5,188 nt of DNA. Origin: Candidatus Methanophaga sp. GoMg3.2. Lineage in GTDB: Archaea > Halobacteriota > Syntropharchaeia > Alkanophagales > Methanospirareceae. The translations under genes were made by a program, and so were the position numbers. The notes beneath the pieces were generated by a model. It saw only the letters and a program-made list of their open reading frames with translations. It did not search any database and had not been told where the DNA came from. This document shows positions 1 through 3,790 of the stretch, in pieces. The stretch lies in the NCBI GenBank assembly GCA_013180565.1, contig QBUN01000250.1, forward strand, positions 1 to 5,188. The letters run 5' to 3'. Each line of letters starts with the position of its first letter. Position 1 is the first letter of the stretch.

Positions 1-1
1 C

Positions 2-96
2 AATCTTACACATTATATCTGGATTAAATGTTTAAGCTACCATGCCCCAAATCATGAATCTTCCCAATTATATCTGGCTTAAATGTGTAAGGTACC
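2..96. repeat. imperfect 55-bp tandem duplication inside the deacetylase gene
   Basis: Bases 2-41 and 57-96 align at an offset of 55 with about 6 mismatches in 40. On the minus strand the right copy encodes the in-frame VPYTFKPDIIGKI stretch of the deacetylase. The left copy gives a degenerate version in another frame (VA, stop, TFNPDIMCKI). Because 55 is not a multiple of three, the second unit shifts the frame. The repeat may continue past the left edge of the window. Confidence 0.75.
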
Positions 97-323
97 CGAA
101 AGTAGTAAGTTGATTGAATCCCTAATTCGTGTTCCAACAGTGCCATCCGCAAAGCGTTCTTCGGCTTTCTGTCTATATCATGCCTCAAAACAATGAATTT
201 ACTATTATGTTGTTTTCCCGTGAGATAAGATTCAACTGTTAATGGCGCATAACCACTATCTAAAAGTGCCAAACATAATTTTTTATATTTTTCCATCGTG
301 AAATCACGCATTCTCATTACCAT
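24..323 (-). pseudogene. polysaccharide deacetylase-like protein, truncated at its 3' end
   Basis: This 99-residue frame resembles the N-terminal part of archaeal polysaccharide-deacetylase-like proteins (NodB-like TIM-barrel fold). The clearest marks are RHDID (about residues 47-51), where the first Asp pair would bind the metal, then an amphipathic helix rich in Ala and Leu, STYYFRVPYTF (71-81) and IGKIHDLGHG (86-95). The family normally continues from GHE into a GYHYE-type metal-binding motif. Here the frame leaves the family after GHG and stops within five codons, exactly where a 55-bp duplication shifts the frame, so the catalytic half is lost or out of frame. The start is ambiguous among ATGs at 323, 317 and 311, all in frame. 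No strong Shine-Dalgarno site is seen, only a weak purine run (GAAGAAGAA). The product would probably be inactive. It belongs to a different deacetylase subfamily from the gene at 3132-3587. Family assignment is from motifs, not a search. Confidence 0.6.
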
Positions 324-415
324 TTCTTCTTCTATCAGTTCATCTGTGCATCATTTGCCACTAACCACCCGTAAATGCTTTATCCAAGGGATTTTGATAA
401 TTTTTGTTTAACCCC

Positions 416-423
416 TTTTATAA
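416..423 (-). promoter_or_regulatory. possible TATA box for the 24-323 gene
   Basis: The minus strand reads TTATAAAA about 95 bases upstream of the possible ATG codons. It fits an archaeal TATA box loosely. The distance implies a leader of roughly 65-70 bases, longer than usual, and the site sits at the edge of a dispersed repeat, so support is weak. The rest of 324-518 shows no credible gene on either strand. Confidence 0.2.
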
Positions 424-448
424 CCACAAGATTACGCAGATTTTCACG
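419..448. repeat. copy of dispersed GATTTACGCAGA-type intergenic repeat (copy 1)
   Basis: The plus strand contains AACCACAAGATTACGCAG followed by ATTTTCACG. It shares the ATTACGCAGA core and a roughly 10-12 base periodicity with copies at 1020-1053 and 1196-1229. Repeats of this look are common between genes in many archaeal and bacterial genomes. I know of no established function. Confidence 0.55.
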
Positions 449-518
449 AGCATGCTTAAGAAAAAATGTTTTTAAATTAGCTCATCCAAGGTTTCAAAAG
501 GTGAGAATTTTCCTGTCA

Positions 519-851
519 CTATATAACGCCCGTATCTTTATAGACACGATATCCCCTCAGCTCAGATAAGAAATTAAAACTTTTTATAAAAACACGTGCA
601 TCAATATTCAATGGTATTCCAAAATCCTCGATCATTACCATGAATTTTCTCTTTGGCATTCCTGCAACTTCCGCAGCTTTTCCCAATGATATTTCGTCTT
701 CTACATACGCTTTTACTGCTTTTCTCGTTCTATACTCCCTTATAAATTTCTCGATAGACATATACGCCAATTCTTCTGGTGATACGCGGACCTCCCTCGA
801 TATCTTCCTCAGCCACTCATCATATTCCTCTTTTAGCTTTATTTCCAGCAT
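519..851 (-). CDS. UPF0175 family protein, putative antitoxin
   Basis: A 110-residue protein matching UPF0175 (PF03683), small helix-turn-helix proteins usually found next to PIN-domain toxins and thought to be the antitoxins. An N-terminal helical region (about 1-45, charged, with SPEELAYMSIEKFIREY) is followed by the family's most conserved block, KAYVEDEISLGKAAEVAGM (about 47-65), a helix-turn-helix, and then FGIPLNID (77-84). The last 25 residues (from about 86, ending YRVYKDTGVI) are less typical, and the C-terminus may be altered. The start is ATG at 851. The frame cannot extend upstream because a stop lies two codons before it. No Shine-Dalgarno site precedes the ATG. The ATG lies inside the coding frame of a PIN-toxin stub (839-910), so the gene probably lost its original upstream context. 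It ends with TAG followed directly by TGA. No intact PIN partner is in this window, so its job here is uncertain. Confidence 0.7.
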   Translation of the reverse strand: MLEIKLKEEYDEWLRKISREVRVSPEELAYMSIEKFIREYRTRKAVKAYVEDEISLGKAAEVAGMPKRKFMVMIEDFGIPLNIDARVFIKSFNFLSELRGYRVYKDTGVI

Positions 852-910
852 CTTCTAAACACATTTATCCATGAAGACGTATCCACTATAATCTTTGATT
901 TTTGCCTAAT
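839..910 (-). pseudogene. N-terminal stub of a PIN-domain (VapC-like) toxin
   Basis: In one minus-strand frame, 892-842 reads IIVDTSSWINVFRRCWK and then stops. The start matches the first beta strand and catalytic Asp of PIN ribonucleases (VapC type, typically I-V-D-T-S-x-W-I). Only about 17 of some 130 residues remain. The frame has a stop 6 codons before the motif and no ATG, so it is a remnant. The UPF0175 ATG (851) lies within it in another frame. In UPF0175/PIN pairs the antitoxin normally comes first, so the stub may instead come from a different module joined here by deletion. Confidence 0.55.
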
Positions 911-939
911 TTACACAACTCCTCTACTTCCCATTCCAT
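886..939 (-). other. 17-codon open frame with good ribosome binding site upstream of the PIN stub
   Basis: ATG at 939 is preceded by GGGGAGAT (946-953) with 6 bases between, and by a TATA box at 985-993. It encodes MEWEVEELCKLGKNQRL and ends in TAG just where the PIN stub begins in another frame. It could be what is left of an antitoxin upstream of the toxin stub, cut down by the same deletion, or simply a leader. Too short to assign. Expression signals look intact although the gene does not. Confidence 0.3.
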
Positions 940-984
940 CTTTTTATCTCCCCTAAACCTTTTTGGCTCAAACCTTTTTAATTG

Positions 985-993
985 TATATAAAG
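985..993 (-). promoter_or_regulatory. archaeal TATA box upstream of the PIN stub/UPF0175 genes
   Basis: The minus strand reads CTTTATATA, close to the archaeal TATA consensus, 46 bases upstream of ATG 939. Initiation about 25 bases downstream would give a leader of roughly 20 bases carrying the GGGGAGAT ribosome binding site. A second, weaker AT-rich match (TTTATATG) lies near 1004-1011. Confidence 0.45.
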
Positions 994-1019
994 TATAACT
1001 TCTACATATAAATTTAATT

Positions 1020-1053
1020 TAGGACACAGATTTACACGGATTTACGCAGAAAA
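1020..1053. repeat. copy of dispersed GATTTACGCAGA-type intergenic repeat (copy 2)
   Basis: The plus strand has GGACACAGATTTACACGG followed by ATTTACGCAGAAAA, two rounds of an approximately 11-base GATTTACxC unit. It lies just downstream (minus sense) of the GxxExxY stub and shares its core with copies at 419-448 and 1196-1229. Confidence 0.65.
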
Positions 1054-1069
1054 CTATTTCCTCAAATTA

Positions 1070-1180
1070 TCAAATGCCTTCCGTTTTTGCATTTTCATAA
1101 ACCTTTTCCAGAAAACCATAACCCTATGTATTATAAACTCGATAGAAGAGTATAATGATCTCCTCCGTCAACTAAACCAT
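1070..1180 (-). pseudogene. GxxExxY (PDDEXK_3) family protein, N-terminal remnant with in-frame ambers
   Basis: Reading one minus frame from TTG 1171 gives LTEEIIILFYRVYNT, then TAG (1126-1124), then GYGFLEKVYENA and a stop at 1072-1070. This closely follows the start of GxxExxY proteins (PF13366, a PD-(D/E)XK nuclease-like family of unknown role), which typically read VYNTLGYGFLEKVYENA. The amber therefore sits exactly where a Leu is expected; TTG to TAG is one substitution. An ATG at 1180 is followed two codons later by another TAG. Only about 33 of some 125 residues remain; the nuclease core is absent. The remnant is bracketed by dispersed repeats at 1196-1229 and 1020-1053. I recall such repeats lying near GxxExxY genes elsewhere but could not check it. 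The family match is strong for such a short piece because the diagnostic motif is present. Confidence 0.6.
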
Positions 1181-1195
1181 CAAAATATTCAAAAT

Positions 1196-1229
1196 CCTGA
1201 TTATCTGCGTTCATCTGCGTCCGATTATC
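1196..1229. repeat. copy of dispersed GCAGATGAACGCAGAT-type intergenic repeat (copy 3)
   Basis: The minus strand reads GGACGCAGATGAACGCAG followed by ATAATCAGG, a tandem of approximately 10-base GCAGATgAAC units and a common form of this widespread repeat. It lies directly upstream (minus sense) of the GxxExxY remnant. Confidence 0.65.
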
Positions 1230-1234
1230 AAAAA

Positions 1235-1578
1235 TTATTCTTTCTTGAAAAACTCCTCTTCTTCCTTGATCTCCGTTAATAAATAATGTAACCATACCTA
1301 ATAAACTTATCCTCTGTGCCATACACTGTATCATTCTCTCAATAACGTGATTTTTATATCTTTTCTTAGTACGCTTATTATCATATCGAGTTCATATCCA
1401 AGTTCTTCTTCTCTTTCCTCTTTATTGTACCTAAAGTATAATTTTTCTTTGGTAAAGCTTTCTTTTTTAAAAGAAAGGTTTTTTAGCAATCGATTCTTTT
1501 CTTTCAAGCCTTATCACCTTCTTCTTTGACACTCCATCCTATTGTAGCCCCTAAAGCGGCATCTTTCAAACATACCAT
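1235..1578 (-). pseudogene. unrecognised decayed gene or set of tiny charged frames
   Basis: Four successive minus-strand frames look protein-like but are broken. The first is 1578-1504 (starting MVCLKDAALGATIGWSVKEE, 24 residues, open for some way upstream without a start). The second is 1507-1331 (TTG start, 58 residues, including EKLYFRYNKEEREEELGYEL and DMIISVLRKDIKI). The third is 1338-1276 (ENDTVYGTEDKFIRYGYIIY). The fourth runs to 1235 (LTEIKEEEEFFKKE). The first stop and second start overlap, and GGTGAT lies just before the TTG, so coupled translation is possible. The changing frames and the gap-free order fit one ancestral gene with three frameshifts better. I do not recognise the product; it is highly charged with no membrane segment or clear motif. 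It may also be chance coding in AT-rich DNA. Confidence 0.3.
1458..1477. repeat. 20-base AT-rich palindrome with following T run
   Basis: CTTTCTTTT and AAAAGAAAG form perfect 9-base arms separated by TT. On the plus strand GTTTTTT follows directly, giving a terminator-like look. There is no plus-strand gene for it to serve, and the stem is weak because it is nearly all A and T. Confidence 0.3.
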
Positions 1579-1598
1579 ATTAACATCTTTCAAATTCT

Positions 1599-2054
1599 TT
1601 ACTTCAATATCACATGCGCACCGAGAAACCGAAACATCTGACCGCCAGAGGTAGGTATCTTAAAATTAAAGCCAAAAACATTCCAATATGCCCATGGGAA
1701 TTCAATAAAATCCTGCCCACCTTTTTCTTTTCCAATTTCTAAATCCAATAGTCCTAATTCGTAATTCATCACTGCCCCTCTGTATGCCGGCATCTGATTC
1801 AACGTCCGAAAACCAATAACAATGTCCGCAGTATCGTTTGTTATCGGCACAAGCAGTTGCAGGATCTCGTTCGGATCGTGCTGATCATCTCCATCCAGCA
1901 ACACAAGCGCGTCAAAGCCGTGCTCAACAGCATATCGCAACGCATTCTTCACCGCACACCCTTTACCTGTATTTTTATCATGCGCAACAACCACAGCACC
2001 CGCAGCCTTTGCTACCTCTGCCGTATCGTCCGGAGACCATTTTAAGGCATTTAC
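1599..2054 (-). pseudogene. family 2 glycosyltransferase fragment, missing both ends
   Basis: The central part of a GT2 enzyme of the dolichyl-phosphate mannosyltransferase-like group, which moves a sugar from a nucleotide donor to a lipid carrier or glycan at the membrane. Visible in order: SPDDTAEVAKAAGA (from about 2036), NTGKGCAVKNALRYA, the nucleotide-binding acidic motif in VLLDGDDQHDPNEI, then ADIVIGFR and MPAYR (to about 1779). The N-terminal strand (normally VVIPALNEE and the first DG of DGS) is absent. The frame simply begins inside the end of the RelE-like toxin gene, so 2036-2054 is the junction. After MPAYR the frame runs about 60 more codons with no resemblance to the family, so the C-terminal part is lost too. 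The fragment is clearly richer in G and C than its AT-rich surroundings. A GTG at 1994 could start translation, but the result would not be a working enzyme. Confidence 0.7.
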
Positions 2055-2302
2055 TTATAGACCTTCTTTCTGTGTTCAAAATAATGAAATACTACGACAT
2101 CTCCTTCAATCTCATAAATAACTCGGTATTTCCCCACTTCTTCTGACCTGCACCCTTTGAAAGAATATCTTAATGGCTTCCCTCGTGTAGGAGCGTTCAA
2201 AATTTTAAGCACCACTTTTTCTAACTCTTTCCTCTTATCGCTTTTGAGTTTCTTCGTTTCTTTTAGAAATGTCGGCGTAAATTTTGACTTGAACTTGTTC
2301 AT
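2051..2302 (-). CDS. RelE/ParE-type toxin
   Basis: An 83-residue basic protein with the fold signature of the RelE/ParE superfamily. RelE members cut mRNA in the ribosomal A site, whereas ParE members poison gyrase; sequence alone cannot separate them here, though archaeal members of this look are usually called RelE. The N-terminal helices (about 8-35: TFLKETKKLK, ELEKVVLKIL) are followed by KPLRYSFKGCRSEEVGKYRV (42-61), IYEIEGDVVVFHYF and the terminal HRKKVY (77-82). These give the strand order and conserved basic residues (Arg60, His77, Arg78) expected. Length is normal. The ATG overlaps the antitoxin stop by 4 bases (ATGA), indicating translational coupling. Its 3' end overlaps the frame of the truncated glycosyltransferase, so the module sits on a rearrangement junction. 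It appears intact. Confidence 0.8.
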   Translation of the reverse strand: MNKFKSKFTPTFLKETKKLKSDKRKELEKVVLKILNAPTRGKPLRYSFKGCRSEEVGKYRVIYEIEGDVVVFHYFEHRKKVYK

Positions 2303-2511
2303 TCTTCGTCTACTATTTTCTTAAAATCATTCCAATCATATAACTCGCCATCATGCATCTCTTTCCTGCTTCTTTCCACACTTTTCACCATCTTTTTATT
2401 CATTAGTATCTCTAACTCATCATACAATTCATCCACATCTTGTTTCAGCCGACTTACAACTTCAAATATTCGTAAATTTATCCCCTCTTCTGTCTCGATT
2501 TGTTCATTCAT
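2299..2511 (-). CDS. RelB-like antitoxin
   Basis: A 70-residue acidic protein immediately upstream of and overlapping the RelE-like toxin (ATGA overlap), the normal order for such pairs. It is predicted almost wholly helical, with a coiled-coil-like run (RLKQDVDELYDELEILMNKK, about 21-40) and an acidic C-terminal tail that would wrap the toxin. I see no classic ribbon-helix-helix or other DNA-binding domain. The start is MNEQ (ATG 2511), because GGAGGT lies 6 bases upstream. The longer frame from ATG 2529 would place that ribosome binding site inside the gene. Assignment rests on context more than on motifs. Confidence 0.7.
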   Translation of the reverse strand: MNEQIETEEGINLRIFEVVSRLKQDVDELYDELEILMNKKMVKSVERSRKEMHDGELYDWNDFKKIVDEE

Positions 2512-2517
2512 TATTTT

Positions 2518-2523
2518 ACCTCC
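2518..2523 (-). promoter_or_regulatory. ribosome binding site deciding the relB start
   Basis: GGAGGT on the minus strand, 6 bases before ATG 2511. It selects this start over the in-frame ATG at 2529. Confidence 0.65.
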
Positions 2524-2625
2524 TACCATCTCCTTTTAATAAATTGTGATTGTCTTTTCCATAAATGGGTGTATGCAATTTATTCTTTATTAAACTTGTA
2601 TCCTGTATCATCTTCTTGTATCTAT

Positions 2626-2872
2626 CTATCTCCTAAAATCTCGTGGCTTATATGTCGCTTCATTTACCGTCATCACCTTCAACCGCGCAATCACATGGCC
2701 TGAAACGGATCAACGTCAGTGTTTCATCCAGAATATACGAAGTGGTTATCATCTCATATCTCCCCTTTCGTAAGAGTTGCTCACGGAATTGGAGAGCCGC
2801 CCCATGATACTGATCCGACTCGTCTTCCAAAGCCAGGAATGCACCGGTATCAATGAATATCCTCGGTAGCAT
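2626..2872 (-). pseudogene. VapC-type PIN toxin, frameshifted and shortened
   Basis: The first 58 residues are a good PIN-domain VapC ribonuclease. RIFIDTGAFLALEDESDQYH carries the first catalytic Asp (about residue 8), and ILDETLTLIRF (about 47-57) carries the second acidic residue. After LIRFR the original frame goes to unrelated residues and a TGA at 2662-2660, giving 70 residues. A shifted frame from 2700 continues GHVIARLKVM, matching the usual IRFR-x-GH step of this family, and ends at TAG 2628-2626. That part is much too short, and the third and fourth acidic positions (the FSFTDC region) are not seen. So there is a frameshift near 2700 and a further deletion. The start overlaps the VapB stop by one base (TAATG). 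Normal length is about 130-135. The product should lack nuclease activity. Confidence 0.65.
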
Positions 2873-3117
2873 TATTTGATTCCCTTACCATAGAGATACT
2901 CATCGTGAGCTTTTGCCAGGTCTTTCAAACCGGATTTACCTACTTTCCCTATTTGGAAGAAGGGATCGTCACTATATGCACTCATCCGCTCAAGGTATGA
3001 TTTTATGGCTTCTGCCACCTCATCTTCTAACTTAGATCCCTGCTTTTGTGCGATGTCTTCCAACCGCCAATAGATGTCCTCCTTAATTTCAATGCTTAGG
3101 CCCTTTTCTTTTCCCAC
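2872..3117 (-). CDS. VapB-type antitoxin
   Basis: An 81-residue protein. Residues 7-45 (LSIEIKEDIYWRLEDIAQKQ and the following helix) look like a ribbon-helix-helix DNA-binding domain. Residues about 50-77 (DDPFFQIGKVGKSGLKDLAK then HDEYLYG) match the C-terminal toxin-binding tail seen in archaeal VapB proteins paired with PIN toxins. It would neutralise VapC and repress its own promoter as a dimer. The stop overlaps the vapC ATG by one base. The start is taken as GTG 3117: upstream codons in this frame lack a start and hit a stop. A nearby ATG (3132) with GAGGTGA before it is in another frame and closes after 13 codons, so a small N-terminal frameshift is possible. With its toxin broken, this is now an orphan antitoxin. 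Confidence 0.7.
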   Translation of the reverse strand: MGKEKGLSIEIKEDIYWRLEDIAQKQGSKLEDEVAEAIKSYLERMSAYSDDPFFQIGKVGKSGLKDLAKAHDEYLYGKGIK

Positions 3118-3131
3118 TTGCCTGTACCATT

Positions 3132-3587
3132 TTATCTATCTTCACCTCTTAAGAAATAAAATTTACAATATATAAATATAAAGGTTATTACCCGCCCTTT
3201 TTCAAGCATCCTCTTCGCCTCTAACGTTCTTTCTTCAAATTCTTTAACACTCATCAACGACTCTTTTGTCTTTGGATCAACTTTACAAGCGTGATGCAAT
3301 CCATGACATCCAATCTCATGCCCTCGTCCAACGATTGATTCCACCAATCCCGGATAATGGTCCACCACATCCGCAACCACAAAGAACGTTGCTCTGATAT
3401 CAAAATCATCCAGCATATCCAGCACTCTTTTCGTTGGCTCACGTAAAGTTAAATAGTCGTATCTTCCAGTCCATCCCTCAAAGAATTCATCTACCTCCTT
3501 ATAAACAGAAAACGGCGAACCTGTTACTGATGGTATATGGTACCAATCTTCTATGTCAACGGTGATCGATAATGTGTTCATGCTCAA
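3132..3587 (-). pseudogene. NodB-type polysaccharide deacetylase, 3' half lost
   Basis: The N-terminal 130 residues of a polysaccharide deacetylase (PF01522), which removes N-acetyl groups from surface polysaccharide or glycan using a divalent metal. ITVDIEDWYH (8-17) carries the catalytic/metal Asp residues, RATFFVVADVV (65-75) is the second barrel strand, and GHEIGCHGLHH (89-99) supplies the metal-binding histidines. From K130 (about 3198) the family sequence stops and the frame runs 21 unrelated codons through the vapBC promoter to a stop. Full-length relatives are about 280-340 residues, so the later catalytic motifs are missing. The start is TTG 3587, 7 bases after an excellent AAGGAGGTGG (3594-3603). 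ATG 3581, two codons on, is the alternative but sits 13 bases away. Translation signals are intact although the enzyme is not. Confidence 0.75.
3171..3184 (-). promoter_or_regulatory. TATA region of the vapBC pair
   Basis: The minus strand reads CCTTTATATTTATA, about 55-65 bases upstream of the vapB GTG, giving a leader of roughly 30 bases. It begins about 14 bases downstream of the point where the deacetylase sequence breaks off, so the TA module seems to have brought its own promoter. Confidence 0.45.
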
Positions 3588-3593
3588 TATTAA

Positions 3594-3603
3594 CCACCTC
3601 CTT
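3594..3603 (-). promoter_or_regulatory. strong ribosome binding site of the deacetylase remnant
   Basis: AAGGAGGTGG on the minus strand, 7 bases before TTG 3587. It is nearly a full complement of the archaeal 16S rRNA 3' end and favours the TTG start over ATG 3581. Confidence 0.65.
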
Positions 3604-3626
3604 GTTGATGTGCCGTATTTTAATCA

Positions 3627-3731
3627 TCACCTAATTCTAGGGATATATTTTGTTGACCTTCCTCTACCTTCAACGCCAAGTAAACCCATTCTTACAAGAG
3701 TTCTGAGCTCCAAACTCGCTGTCTTGTTGGA
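3627..3731 (-). pseudogene. orphan winged-helix C-terminus (second RecG-like or Fic-like gene remnant)
   Basis: A 34-codon frame bounded upstream by TAA (3734-3732) and ending in two consecutive TGAs. It reads NKTASLELRTLVRMGLLGVE then GRGRSTKYIP. This is the recognition helix and wing typical of the C-terminal winged helix in AlbA_2/HATPase_c_4 proteins and in some Fic proteins (usual pattern: TASRDL-x-x-L-V-x-x-G-L-L, then GRSTYY). The intact neighbour at 3758 ends with a comparable but divergent segment (KTVAHEELADMVNKELIEMV then GKGRGVYYIL), so this is not its own tail in another frame. It lacks a start and any upstream domain. Confidence 0.5.
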
Positions 3732-3757
3732 TTAAAGTTCTCATCCTCTTTTTTTTT

Positions 3758-3790
3758 CTAATTGTCCGCTAATTGTCCGCTAATTGTCCG
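3758..3790. repeat. three perfect copies of an 11-bp unit closing a coding frame
   Basis: The unit CTAATTGTCCG (minus strand CGGACAATTAG) occurs three times without a mismatch at 3758-3768, 3769-3779 and 3780-3790. The minus-strand gene reads it once in each frame, giving RTI-SGQ-LAD-N and then the TAG in the last copy as its stop codon. Confidence 0.95.

Noticed and set aside
375..569. Plus-strand frame of 64 codons
   Set aside because: It reads through dispersed repeat copy 1 and the antisense end of UPF0175. No family resemblance or ribosome binding site.
1131..1334. Minus-strand frame of 67 codons starting MIQCMAQ
   Set aside because: It crosses dispersed repeat copy 3 (giving RTQMNADNQD, a typical repeat translation) and overlaps the GxxExxY remnant, which has real family similarity in another frame.
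1347..1529. Plus-strand frame rich in Ser, Leu and Phe
   Set aside because: Antisense of the Lys/Glu-rich minus frame; the hydrophobic look is a mirror artefact, not a membrane protein.
1838..2146. Two overlapping plus-strand frames opposite the glycosyltransferase fragment
   Set aside because: Antisense shadows of a well-supported GT2 segment and of the RelE-like toxin.
2616..2632. TCTA tetranucleotide repeat as a phase-variable tract
   Set aside because: Only about two and a half to three units, at the end of a dead vapC frame; too short to be meaningful.
3254..3442. Second minus-strand frame inside the deacetylase
   Set aside because: Out-of-frame shadow of a segment with clear deacetylase motifs.
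3553..3735. Plus-strand frame of 60 codons
   Set aside because: Antisense to the deacetylase start and winged-helix remnant; no independent support.
3740..3757. T run as a transcription terminator
   Set aside because: The T run is on the plus strand, where no gene precedes it. On the minus strand, where the gene lies, it is a run of A.
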